Source of the DNA: an uncultured Clostridia bacterium
GTDB taxonomy: Bacteria; Bacillota; Clostridia; Oscillospirales; Ruminococcaceae
Assembly (NCBI GenBank): GCA_937892655.1
Contig: CALBJC010000016.1
Coordinates: 1-6,773, forward strand
Length of the DNA stretch: 6,773 nucleotides
Reading direction: 5' to 3'
Shown here: positions 1 to 6,578 of the stretch, in pieces
How positions within the stretch are numbered: the stretch's first letter is position 1
How the letters are laid out: every line of letters starts with the position of its first letter
The notes under the pieces: generated by a model
Told to the model about the DNA's origin: nothing
Databases searched by the model: none
What the model saw: only the letters and a program-made list of their open reading frames with translations
Position numbers and translations under genes: made by a program

Positions 1-185
1 GTATTGAGAAGAGAGGTCATAATAGCTTCATTCTGGAAGAGTTTTACATACCAGTCAAAAGTAAAGCCTGCCCAGTGAGCCTTGGACTTGGATTCATTGA
101 ATGAGAATACAACAAGAACAAGGATAGGGAGATATAAGAATGTTATGAGCAGGTACATATAAAGCTTTGCATACCATTTTTTCAT
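1..185 (-). CDS. potC: Spermidine/putrescine ABC transporter permease PotC, N-terminal part (runs off left edge)
   Basis: This is the first 61 codons of a second inner-membrane permease subunit of a polyamine-type ABC importer; the rest lies beyond position 1. The visible protein starts MKKWYAKLYMYLLITF and has one strong membrane segment (about residues 8-29, ending LPILVLVVFSFNES). It is followed by a loop with HWAGFTFDWYVKLFQN, the typical PotC/YdcV-type N-terminus, where 'W.GFT..WY..LF.N' is conserved. The ATG (183-185) overlaps the stop codon of potB by 4 bases (ATGA). It is preceded by a good ribosome binding site, GAGGAG, at 194-199 with 8-base spacing, so the start is firm. By family knowledge it pairs with PotB to form the transmembrane channel energised by PotA. 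The conserved EAA cytoplasmic loop is not in the window. Substrate (spermidine, putrescine or a related cation) is inferred from family and gene order only. Confidence 0.9.
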   Translation of the reverse strand, partial: MKKWYAKLYMYLLITFLYLPILVLVVFSFNESKSKAHWAGFTFDWYVKLFQNEAIMTSLLN

Positions 186-985
186 ATTACAGTCTCCTCA
201 CTTCCGAATTGATTGAAAAGACTCATAATGAGTAAAACGATAACCATAAGCACCAGAGCCATAGCAGAGCCAAGGTGAGGGTTATATGAGTTACCAAGAA
301 ACTGTGCTTCGATAATATCGCCGATAAGGTCGTTTGTACCGCCGCCGAGCATTCTTGAGATAATGAATGTTGAAACGCAAGGAACAAAAACCATAATTAC
401 GCCTGAAGAGATACCGGGCATTGATAATGGTAAAATGATCTTTTTGATAACAGTAGTACCGTTACAGCCAAGGTCCTGAGCAGCTTCAACAACACTGCTG
501 TCAATCTTTGTCATAACAGAATACAGCGGCAGAATCATAAATGGCAGGTAGTTATAAACCATACCGAGAATAACCGCACCTGAATTATTGATAAGATTTA
601 AAGGACCGATACCAACAAGACCTAAAAGCTTATTGATAAGACCGTTATTATCGAGTAATGTTACCCATGAGTATGTTCTTAAAAGGAAGTTGATCCACAT
701 AGGTAAGATTAAAAGCATAAGCAGGGTAGACTGCTTGTTTGGTAATGCTCTTGAGATGATATATGATGCAGGAAAACCAAGTAACAGACAAATAACTGTA
801 GCGATAAAAGCAAAGCCTATGGATCTGAATAAAACATCCATATAATCCTTCATAGCAGCAACGTTATTCAGAGTGAAAGAACCTGATTTATCAGTAAATG
901 CAAATATAACAACAAGAGCCAAAGGAATAATAGTAAATACGCACATCCATATAATGTAAGGAACAGCGATAACTTTTGATTTCAT
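182..985 (-). CDS. potB: Spermidine/putrescine ABC transporter permease PotB
   Basis: Inner-membrane permease subunit of a polyamine-type ABC importer (binding-protein-dependent transport family), 267 residues, close to the normal PotB length. Six hydrophobic segments are visible at roughly residues 8-30, 57-80, 88-110, 137-157, 190-210 and 240-257. The stretch NFLLRTYSWVTLLDNNGLIN (about 99-118) is typical of PotB. The cytoplasmic EAA loop that docks on the ATPase is intact: EAAQDLG at 167-173 followed by IILPLSMPGI at 183-192. The ATG at 983-985 has a strong AAAGGAG ribosome binding site just upstream (within 993-999). The gene follows potA with a 36-base gap and overlaps potC by 4 bases, consistent with one transcript and coupled translation. 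No truncation or frameshift is seen. Transport of polyamines rather than another small cation is a family-level inference. Confidence 0.93.
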   Translation of the reverse strand: MKSKVIAVPYIIWMCVFTIIPLALVVIFAFTDKSGSFTLNNVAAMKDYMDVLFRSIGFAFIATVICLLLGFPASYIISRALPNKQSTLLMLLILPMWINFLLRTYSWVTLLDNNGLINKLLGLVGIGPLNLINNSGAVILGMVYNYLPFMILPLYSVMTKIDSSVVEAAQDLGCNGTTVIKKIILPLSMPGISSGVIMVFVPCVSTFIISRMLGGGTNDLIGDIIEAQFLGNSYNPHLGSAMALVLMVIVLLIMSLFNQFGSEETVI

Positions 986-1021
986 TATAAGGCTCCTTTC
1001 ATTTAAAATGATATAAAAGAG

Positions 1022-2065
1022 TTATTCTTCAGTTTTATGCATGATATGAATGTCCATAGGGGTAACCTTCATACCGATAATAGAACCCTCTTCTTCGCTC
1101 TGGGTTGAATGGATAGTCCATTTATAACCGCAAGCGTCAACTATCATTTCATAATGAACTCCCTTGAAGATAACAGTTTCAACAATACCTGTAATATCGC
1201 CCATAACAGAAGGAACGATTTTGATATCTTCAGGTCTTATAACAACATCAACGATTTCGTTTGGTTCAAAGCCACCATCAACGCATTCAAAGGTCTTACC
1301 TGCAAATTCAACAAGGAAGTCCTTTCTCATAATACCGTCAATGATATTACTCTCACCGATAAAGTCAGCAACGAAGGCGTTAACAGGCTCATTGTAGATA
1401 TCCTGAGGAGTACCGACCTGCTGAATTGTACCATCCTTCATAACAACAACAGTATCAGACATAGTCAGAGCTTCTTCCTGATCGTGTGTTACATAGATGA
1501 ATGTGATTTCAAGGTTCTGCTGAATGCGCTTCAATTCAATCTGCATTTCTTTACGAAGCTTTAAGTCAAGAGCGCCAAGAGGCTCGTCCAGAAGCAAAAC
1601 CTTAGGTCTGTTTACAAGCGCTCTTGCGATTGCAACTCTCTGCTGCTGGCCGCCTGATAAGCTGTTGATAGAACGCTTTTCATAACCCTTTAAGTTTACA
1701 AGAGCAAGCATTTCCTTAACTCTTGTTCTGATTTCTTTTTCATCAATTTTCTGAATTCGAAGTCCGAAGGCCACATTTTCATAAACGTTGAGGTGTGGGA
1801 AAAGGGCATACTTCTGGAAAACAGTATTAACCTCACGCTTATGTGACGGAACATTATTTATATTTTTGCCATTAAACAGCAAATCTCCGCTCTTCATCTG
1901 AACGAAACCGCCGATGATGCGCAGAGTTGTGGTTTTACCGCAGCCTGAAGGACCAAGCAGAGTAACAAACTGCTTGTCTATAATATCGAGATTAATACTT
2001 TTGAGTATTACCTCGTCATCGTATTCAACAACTGCATTCTTTAAACTTATGATAGTGTTTTCCAA
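1022..2065 (-). CDS. potA: Spermidine/putrescine ABC transporter ATP-binding protein PotA
   Basis: ATPase subunit that powers the PotBC channel from the cytoplasmic side. With the TTG start at 2065 the protein is 347 residues (MENTIISLKNAVVEYDDE...). ABC motifs are complete: Walker A GPSGCGKT at 38-45, Q-loop glutamine about 84 (VFQKYALFPH), signature LSGGQQQR at 136-143, Walker B VLLLDEP at 156-162, D-loop ALD at 165-167 and switch histidine about 194 (THDQEEA). A C-terminal TOBE-type regulatory domain follows from about residue 245 (IRPEDIKI near 275). The reading frame stays open to another TTG at 2113. The 2065 start is preferred because AAAGGGG lies 7 bases before it, the homologous part begins right after it, and 2113 is only about 10 bases from the predicted transcription start. 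It is first gene of the leftward potABC operon. Polyamine specificity is inferred from the company of PotB/PotC-like permeases. Confidence 0.93.
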   Translation of the reverse strand: MENTIISLKNAVVEYDDEVILKSINLDIIDKQFVTLLGPSGCGKTTTLRIIGGFVQMKSGDLLFNGKNINNVPSHKREVNTVFQKYALFPHLNVYENVAFGLRIQKIDEKEIRTRVKEMLALVNLKGYEKRSINSLSGGQQQRVAIARALVNRPKVLLLDEPLGALDLKLRKEMQIELKRIQQNLEITFIYVTHDQEEALTMSDTVVVMKDGTIQQVGTPQDIYNEPVNAFVADFIGESNIIDGIMRKDFLVEFAGKTFECVDGGFEPNEIVDVVIRPEDIKIVPSVMGDITGIVETVIFKGVHYEMIVDACGYKWTIHSTQSEEEGSIIGMKVTPMDIHIMHKTEE

Positions 2066-2072
2066 CTCTCTA

Positions 2073-2079
2073 CCCCTTT
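2073..2079 (-). promoter_or_regulatory. Ribosome binding site that sets the potA start
   Basis: Read on the minus strand this is AAAGGGG, 7 bases before the TTG at 2063-2065. The alternative in-frame TTG at 2111-2113 has no purine-rich element before it. This site is the main reason for placing the potA start at 2065, removing 16 residues from the longest frame. Confidence 0.75.
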
Positions 2080-2129
2080 GCTCATATATGGTAAACCATA
2101 TATTATTTATCAAAATATTTGACAGAATA

Positions 2130-2158
2130 ATTATATAACAAACCTCAGAATTTTACAA
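2130..2158 (-). promoter_or_regulatory. Sigma-A-type promoter of the potABC operon
   Basis: On the minus strand a -35 box TTGTAA (2158-2153) and a perfect -10 box TATAAT (2135-2130) are separated by 17 bases, the optimal spacing. Transcription would start near 2123, giving a leader of about 58 bases before the TTG start of potA. The upstream DNA (2160-2212) is rich in A and T runs that could act as an UP element. No riboswitch-like structure or attenuator is evident in the short leader. This is a sequence-pattern prediction in AT-rich DNA, where matches arise more easily, but the box quality and spacing are good. Confidence 0.65.
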
Positions 2159-2245
2159 TAGATTTCAATATAATTTTATTATTCTACAAAAAAATATTCG
2201 ATTTTAAAACACACTTTGAGTATTTAGTATATAAATAACCCTTTA

Positions 2246-2286
2246 TTGCAAAATTACTATGCCAGACTATTGCTATTTTTTTGCAA
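2246..2286. repeat. Inverted repeat TTGCAAAA-N25-TTTTGCAA across the murD -35 region
   Basis: The arms TTGCAAAA (2246-2253) and TTTTGCAA (2279-2286) are perfect 8-base reverse complements separated by 25 bases. The murD -35 box (2270-2275) lies between them, and the right arm is inside the -35/-10 spacer. Arm centres are 33 bases apart, about three helical turns, so a dimeric regulator could contact one DNA face. The DNA is AT-rich and such a dyad may occur by chance; no regulator is identified. Confidence 0.35.
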
Positions 2287-2298
2287 ATGTAATATAAT
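2270..2298 (+). promoter_or_regulatory. Sigma-A-type promoter of the murD operon
   Basis: The -35 box TTGCTA (2270-2275) and the -10 box TATAAT (2293-2298) are spaced by exactly 17 bases. A second TATAAT overlaps at 2298-2303 and could give an alternative start. Transcription is predicted near 2305, leaving a leader of about 43 bases with the AAAGGGG ribosome binding site at 2334-2340, 7 bases before the murD ATG. The spacer contains a run of seven T residues (2276-2282). The promoter faces away from the potA promoter; the two -35 boxes are about 110 bases apart. Confidence 0.65.
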
Positions 2299-2347
2299 AT
2301 AATAGTGTATAAATTTGTATATATCAGTATTATAAAGGGGCATATAT

Positions 2348-3739
2348 ATGACAAAAACTCAGCAGTTTTTTAATGAAATTAAAGATAAAAAGGTTGCTTT
2401 TATCGGAACTGGTGTAAGCCATAATGAGCTTATCAAACTGTTCTTGCAAAAGGGAATAAAAGTACTTATCTGTGATAGAAAGAGCTATGATGATTTTCCG
2501 GGAGATATCTACGAAGAGTTTTCAGCAAAGGGTGCTGAATTTGCTTTAGGCGATGGCTATCTTGAAGCAATTCAGAACTGCGATATAGTATTTAGAACAC
2601 CTGGTATGTATTACAATAATCCCATGCTTAAAAAAGCAAGGGATAATGGTGTAATTGTTACTTCTGAAATGGAAGTTTTCTTTGATCTTTGTCCATGTAA
2701 GATTTTCGCAGTAACAGGTTCTGACGGCAAGACTACTACAACTTCTGTAATAGCAGAATTTCTGCGTGCGTCAGGCAAAAGAGTTCATCTCGGCGGTAAT
2801 ATAGGCAGAGCACTTTTGCCATCAGTAGAGACAATAGCTCAGAGCGATTGTGCAGTAGTTGAATTATCAAGCTTTCAGCTTATTTCAATGCGTAAATCTC
2901 CTGATGTTGCGGTAATTACAAACATTACTCCTAATCATCTTGATGTTCATGGTACTATGGATGAATATATTGAGTGTAAAACCAATCTCATAAGACACCA
3001 GACTGCTTTTTCAAGAGCTGTTCTCAGCCTTGATAATCCGACTACAGCTGAGCTTAGTGATATGGTAAGAGGTCAGCTTTCATACTTTTCAAGAAAATCG
3101 TCTGTAAATTCAGGTGCTTTTCTGAGAGAAGACGGATATATCTGCTACAATGATTACGGTAATATCACTCAGATAATGCATAAGGATGATATCAGAATTC
3201 CCGGTATCCACAATGTTGAAAACTACCTTGCCGCAATAAGCGCAGTATGGGGATATGTAACTGTTGAGGATATCGTAAAGGTAGCAAAAACCTTTGGTGG
3301 TGTTGAGCATAGAATTGAATTTGTAAGAGAACTCGATGGCGTTAAGTGGTATAACGATTCAATTGCTACTAGTCCTACAAGAGTTCTGGCAGGTCTTAAT
3401 TCTTTTTCACAGAAGCTTATTGTTATTGCCGGCGGCTATGATAAGAAAATTCCATTTGAGCCTCTGGCACAGCCTGTAAATGAAAAAGTGAAGGTTTTGA
3501 TTCTGATGGGCGTTACAGCCGATAAGATTGAAAAGGCTGTTACTGAATGTGAATACTATAATCCTGAAAATCTGAAAATCATTCGTGCAACCAGTATGGA
3601 AGATGCAGTTTCAAAGGCAAGGGGTGTTGCTCAGAATGGTGATATTGTTACTCTTTCTCCTGCCTGTGCAAGTTTCGATTTATATCCTAACTTTGAAGCA
3701 AGAGGCAGACATTTTAAGGATTTAGTTAATAATTTATAG
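2348..3739 (+). CDS. murD: UDP-N-acetylmuramoyl-L-alanine--D-glutamate ligase MurD
   Basis: Cytoplasmic Mur ligase that adds D-glutamate to UDP-MurNAc-L-Ala using ATP, an essential peptidoglycan precursor step. Its 463 residues match the usual 440-470. The N-terminal Rossmann-like domain starts KKVAFIGTGVSHNE (14-27). The central ATPase domain has P-loop TGSDGKTTT (123-131), GGNIG (149-153), ELSSFQL (172-178), NITPNHLDVHG (192-202) and a likely carbamylated lysine at K211. The C-terminal domain has HNVENYLAA (288-296), GGVEHR (317-322), NDSIATS (336-342), GGYDK (362-366) and LSPACASFDLYPNFEARG (436-453). Compared with the E. coli enzyme, the P-loop asparagine is aspartate and the lysine of NDSKAT is isoleucine (I339), while counterparts of T321, K348 and S415 are present (T341, K366, S442). 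MurC, MurE and MurF are less likely because the C-terminal LSPACASFD signature is MurD-specific. ATG 2348 has AAAGGGG at 7-base spacing. It leads an operon with peptidase genes, outside the usual division/cell-wall cluster. Confidence 0.95.
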   Translation: MTKTQQFFNEIKDKKVAFIGTGVSHNELIKLFLQKGIKVLICDRKSYDDFPGDIYEEFSAKGAEFALGDGYLEAIQNCDIVFRTPGMYYNNPMLKKARDNGVIVTSEMEVFFDLCPCKIFAVTGSDGKTTTTSVIAEFLRASGKRVHLGGNIGRALLPSVETIAQSDCAVVELSSFQLISMRKSPDVAVITNITPNHLDVHGTMDEYIECKTNLIRHQTAFSRAVLSLDNPTTAELSDMVRGQLSYFSRKSSVNSGAFLREDGYICYNDYGNITQIMHKDDIRIPGIHNVENYLAAISAVWGYVTVEDIVKVAKTFGGVEHRIEFVRELDGVKWYNDSIATSPTRVLAGLNSFSQKLIVIAGGYDKKIPFEPLAQPVNEKVKVLILMGVTADKIEKAVTECEYYNPENLKIIRATSMEDAVSKARGVAQNGDIVTLSPACASFDLYPNFEARGRHFKDLVNNL

Positions 3740-3743
3740 GAAG
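3738..3743 (+). promoter_or_regulatory. Ribosome binding site that sets the start of the first M42 peptidase
   Basis: AGGAAG overlaps the murD stop codon (3737-3739) and lies 8 bases before the TTG at 3752-3754. A GTG at 3743, in the same frame, would place this element on top of its own start codon and has no other purine-rich site before it. The TTG is therefore the more likely start. Confidence 0.6.
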
Positions 3744-3751
3744 TGAAATTT

Positions 3752-4774
3752 TTGTTTAACATAAATGAAGCGCTCTCAAAGCTTTGTAAGGCTTACGGTA
3801 TGTCAGGCTATGAAGATGATGCCGCAAAGCTTGCGTGTGAGTATCTTAAGGAGTATGCTGATAATGCGTATGTTGACCATTTTGGCAACGTTATTGCAAC
3901 AATTGGTGATGATTTATTAAAGCCGCATCTTTTACTTGATGCTCATATCGATGAGGTGAGTTATATTGTAACCTACATTACAGATGAAGGCTTTTTGGTG
4001 ATTGATGGCGTAGGCGGCTGTGACTGCAGATTGCTTTTGGCGCAGGAGGTTACTATTCTCGGCAAAGAAAAAATTAAAGGTATTATTACATCAATACCGC
4101 CTCATCTTTCTGACGGTGAGGATAAAGCACCAAAGTTTTCTGACATCTATGTTGATATAGGTATGACAAAGGAAAATGCTGAAAAGATTATATCTTTAGG
4201 TGATAGAGTAATAATTGATAATGATGCTGCAATGCTTTTAAATAACAGAATTACAACTAAAGCTTTGGATGACAGAGCAGGTGTTGTAGCAATTTTAGCT
4301 GCTCTTGATAAGCTAAAGGGTAAGGAGCTGCCATACAGATTATCTGTTTTGTTCTCAGCAGGTGAAGAAACATCTATGAGAGGTGCTCCAACTGCGACAT
4401 ATAAGATTTCACCTGATCTTGCAATTATTGTTGACGTATCATTTGCTTTGACTGTTGATGATAGTGAACAAAAATGCGGTAAGATGTCAAAGGGTGTTAT
4501 GATTGGTGTATCACCAACTTTAAACAGAGCAATGTCAAATAGAATGATCGAGCTTGCAAAGGAAGAAAAGATTGCATATCAGGTTGAAGTAATGCCCGGT
4601 AAAACCGGTACAAATGCTGATGTTATCGGCATTTCAAAGAGTGGCGTAAAAACAGTTACATTATCTATTCCGATAAGATATATGCATACTCCTGTAGAAA
4701 CCTGCGATATTGATGATATCCAAAAAGTTTCTCAGCTTATTGCCTCATTTGTTTTAAATGGAGGTGTCAAGTAA
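3752..4774 (+). CDS. M42-family metallo-aminopeptidase, first copy
   Basis: Cytoplasmic di-metal (zinc or cobalt) aminopeptidase of the M42 family (FrvX / TET / glutamyl aminopeptidase type), which trims short peptides to amino acids, usually as large tetrahedral oligomers. From the TTG at 3752 it is 340 residues, the normal length. The full ligand set is visible: AHIDEV with H65 and D67, KALDDRAG with the bridging aspartate at D173 or D174, GEETSMRGA with catalytic E205 and metal-binding E206, IIVDVS with D228, and IRYMHTP with H312. The N-terminal motif YGMSGYEDD (15-23 in this numbering) and the internal PPHLSDGEDK stretch are also family hallmarks. Two small departures are DEVS for the common DEVG, and GEET before the RGA motif where EEVG is usual. 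It follows murD by 12 bases and overlaps the next M42 gene by 1 base (TAATG). The exact specificity cannot be read from the sequence. A GTG start at 3743 would add three residues. Confidence 0.9.
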   Translation: MFNINEALSKLCKAYGMSGYEDDAAKLACEYLKEYADNAYVDHFGNVIATIGDDLLKPHLLLDAHIDEVSYIVTYITDEGFLVIDGVGGCDCRLLLAQEVTILGKEKIKGIITSIPPHLSDGEDKAPKFSDIYVDIGMTKENAEKIISLGDRVIIDNDAAMLLNNRITTKALDDRAGVVAILAALDKLKGKELPYRLSVLFSAGEETSMRGAPTATYKISPDLAIIVDVSFALTVDDSEQKCGKMSKGVMIGVSPTLNRAMSNRMIELAKEEKIAYQVEVMPGKTGTNADVIGISKSGVKTVTLSIPIRYMHTPVETCDIDDIQKVSQLIASFVLNGGVK

Positions 4775-5799
4775 TGAGTATTATGGATACTTTAAGAGAA
4801 TTATCCTTAAAAAATGGTATTTCAGGCTTTGAGGATGAAGTAAGAGATTATATCTGTTATCAGCTTGTTGGTCTTGCAGAATATAAAATCGATAATCTTG
4901 GTAATATCATCGCTTTTAAGAAGGGTAGAAAAACGCCTGAGAAAAAGCTTATGATAAGCGCTCATATGGATGAGGTAGGCTTTGTTGTTACTCATATAAA
5001 CTCTGATGGTACACTCAAAATCGGTGAAGTTGGCGGCATAGACAACAGAGTTGTTTTTGGCAGAAGAGTTTTGGTAGGTAATAAAAAGCTGATGGGCGTT
5101 ATCGGTTCAAAGGCTATCCATAACTGTTCGGCCAGTGAACGTTCAAGCGTTGCACCTATTGAGAGAATGAATGTTGATATTGGTGCTAAAAGCTATGAGA
5201 ATGCGCTTGAAAATGTAGCGCTTGGTGAGCCTGTTTCATTCATCTCAGATTTTATCGAATTTGGTTATGGTTTTGTTAAGGGCAAAGCTATTGATGATAG
5301 AGCAGGCTGTGCTATAATGCTTGACCTTATCAGAAGTGATTTGGAATACGATACCTACTTTACTTTTGTAGTTCAGGAAGAAGTAGGGTTGAGAGGCGCT
5401 ACTTCTGCGGCTTTTTCTGTAAACCCTGATATTGCTATTGTTTTAGAGGCAACTACAGCCGCTGATATTCCATCATCAAGCGGCGAAAAGAAGGTATGTC
5501 AGTGTAAAAAAGGTCCTGTAGTATCCTTTATGGATAAGAGAACTATTTATGATAATGAGCTATATAAGCTCGCTTTTGATACAGCAAAGGAAGAGGGTAT
5601 TCCTTGTCAGACCAAAACTGTTGTGGCAGGCGGTAATGACAGCGGCGCTATTCATATTTCGGGCGACGGTGTCAGAACTATTTCAATCTCACTACCATGC
5701 AGATATCTGCATTCACCAAGCTGTGTAATTGCAAAGGAAGATTTTGAAAATGCCAATAAGCTTACAGCGGCATTGATTAAAAAGGTGCATAGCTTATGA
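4774..5799 (+). CDS. M42-family metallo-aminopeptidase, second copy
   Basis: A second, clearly diverged M42 aminopeptidase of 341 residues, probably cytoplasmic. Metal and catalytic residues are complete: SAHMDEVGF with H64 and D66, KAIDDRAG with D174/D175, VQEEVGLRGA with catalytic E202 and metal-binding E203, VLEATTAADIP with E225 as the metal ligand where the first copy has aspartate, and CRYLHSP with H313. The pattern GSKAIHNCSASERSS (111-125) replaces the PPHL stretch of the first copy, marking a different M42 subgroup. The ATG at 4774 overlaps the preceding stop by one base and has an excellent GGAGG (4760-4764) with 9-base spacing. The stop overlaps the next gene by 4 bases. Family members act on N-terminal residues of peptides; some relatives are annotated as endoglucanases ('cellulase M'), an old label I would not apply. 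Having two unlike copies in a row suggests complementary specificities or mixed oligomers, which is inference. Confidence 0.92.
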   Translation: MSIMDTLRELSLKNGISGFEDEVRDYICYQLVGLAEYKIDNLGNIIAFKKGRKTPEKKLMISAHMDEVGFVVTHINSDGTLKIGEVGGIDNRVVFGRRVLVGNKKLMGVIGSKAIHNCSASERSSVAPIERMNVDIGAKSYENALENVALGEPVSFISDFIEFGYGFVKGKAIDDRAGCAIMLDLIRSDLEYDTYFTFVVQEEVGLRGATSAAFSVNPDIAIVLEATTAADIPSSSGEKKVCQCKKGPVVSFMDKRTIYDNELYKLAFDTAKEEGIPCQTKTVVAGGNDSGAIHISGDGVRTISISLPCRYLHSPSCVIAKEDFENANKLTAALIKKVHSL

Positions 5800-6578
5800 T
5801 TAAGAGTTTAGCGTCGCTTGACATCAAAAAACTAGACAGATTAAAAAGCTGTCATTATGCAAGAAAGATAAAATCAAATTTTCTTGCATACAATACGAAA
5901 TATGATTTTTGTAAATTCTATCTTCTTATAAATGATAATAACATTGAGAAGGCTGTAATTTGTCAGTTTAATTCAACTATGGTAATATGCAGATTTGATG
6001 AGGTGGAAATTACAGATAATGATATGGATGATATTGCAACCTTGATTTTTATGAATCAACCGCTTAATATTGAAATCCATGTTGAGCTTTATAAAAAGCT
6101 TTTTGCGTTAATTAAAGACTATTATACCGCTCAGGAAAGAACAGAATTCAAATTCAGGGATACATCAAATCCACCTAGTCTTGATGTGAATGAATGTCCT
6201 ACACTTGCTGAGGTTTTTGAAATTCTTTCTGAATGCTTTCCTGCAATCAGGGATGGTCACGATTTATGGCTTACTGATACATCTCACAGAGTCCGTCACG
6301 GATTGTCGCAATGTCTTATTTATAACAAATGTACAACCGCGACAATTCAGTACATAGTAGATAAGGTAGCGCTTGTGGGTCATGTCGGTACTCTTGAAAA
6401 AGAGCGTGGTAAATTTCATGCACGAAAGCTTCTGTACTGGATAGGTGAACGTCTTTCAATGGATGGCCTTGAGGTCGTGCTTTTTGCACGTAACCACAGA
6501 GTCAGCTATTATAACGAAATCGGCTTTGAACCTATCGGGCAGGATATAGTTTTTGAAAGGATATTGAATAATGATTAG
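5796..6578 (+). CDS. GNAT-family N-acetyltransferase-like protein with uncharacterised N-terminal half
   Basis: Predicted cytoplasmic acyl-CoA-dependent acetyltransferase of 260 residues; substrate unknown. The C-terminal half (about 135-258) carries the GNAT pattern: a beta strand VALVGHVGTL (191-200), the pyrophosphate-binding loop and helix ERGKFHARKLLYWIGERL (203-220), and the late motif YYNEIGFEPIG (238-248), where 'YxxxGF' is characteristic. The CoA loop is unusual: the common RGKGxA form reads RGKFHA, with phenylalanine where the last glycycl position of the loop normally lies. The first 120 residues have no motif I recognise; they may be a degenerate GNAT half, as in double-GNAT proteins, or a substrate domain. 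The ATG overlaps the M42 stop by 4 bases (ATGA) with a modest AAAGGTG (5781-5787) 8 bases upstream, so coupling is likely. The gene overlaps the following one by 8 bases. GNAT membership is fairly secure; activity and target are not. Confidence 0.75.
   Translation: MIKSLASLDIKKLDRLKSCHYARKIKSNFLAYNTKYDFCKFYLLINDNNIEKAVICQFNSTMVICRFDEVEITDNDMDDIATLIFMNQPLNIEIHVELYKKLFALIKDYYTAQERTEFKFRDTSNPPSLDVNECPTLAEVFEILSECFPAIRDGHDLWLTDTSHRVRHGLSQCLIYNKCTTATIQYIVDKVALVGHVGTLEKERGKFHARKLLYWIGERLSMDGLEVVLFARNHRVSYYNEIGFEPIGQDIVFERILNND

Noticed and set aside
588..845. Open frame on the plus strand inside potB
   Set aside because: It lies fully antisense to a well-supported permease gene, has no ribosome binding site of note, and its translation resembles no protein family.
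999..1011. Short inverted repeat TCATTT-A-AAATGA in the potA-potB gap, possible terminator or attenuator
   Set aside because: The stem is only A/T-rich and 6 bases, there is no following T-run on the minus strand, and it sits next to the potB ribosome binding site, so an intrinsic terminator is unlikely.
1109..1564. Open frames on the plus strand inside potA (also 1164-1397 and 1914-2138)
   Set aside because: Antisense shadows of a conserved ABC ATPase; composition simply mirrors the coding strand and no start signals are convincing.
2191..2205. AAAAT-ATTCG-ATTTT hairpin in the divergent intergenic region
   Set aside because: A 5-base all-A/T stem in very AT-rich DNA has negligible stability and is expected by chance; it lies upstream of both predicted transcripts.
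2305..2347. Riboswitch or leader regulation before murD
   Set aside because: The predicted leader is only about 43 bases, too short for known riboswitch classes, and no stable stem is visible.
3110..3310. Minus-strand open frame inside murD
   Set aside because: Shadow of MurD coding sequence with no promoter, no ribosome binding site and no recognisable motif.
4774..5799. Annotation as endoglucanase / cellulase M
   Set aside because: This is a historical label for M42 proteins; the di-metal peptidase residues are all present and no glycosidase motif is visible.
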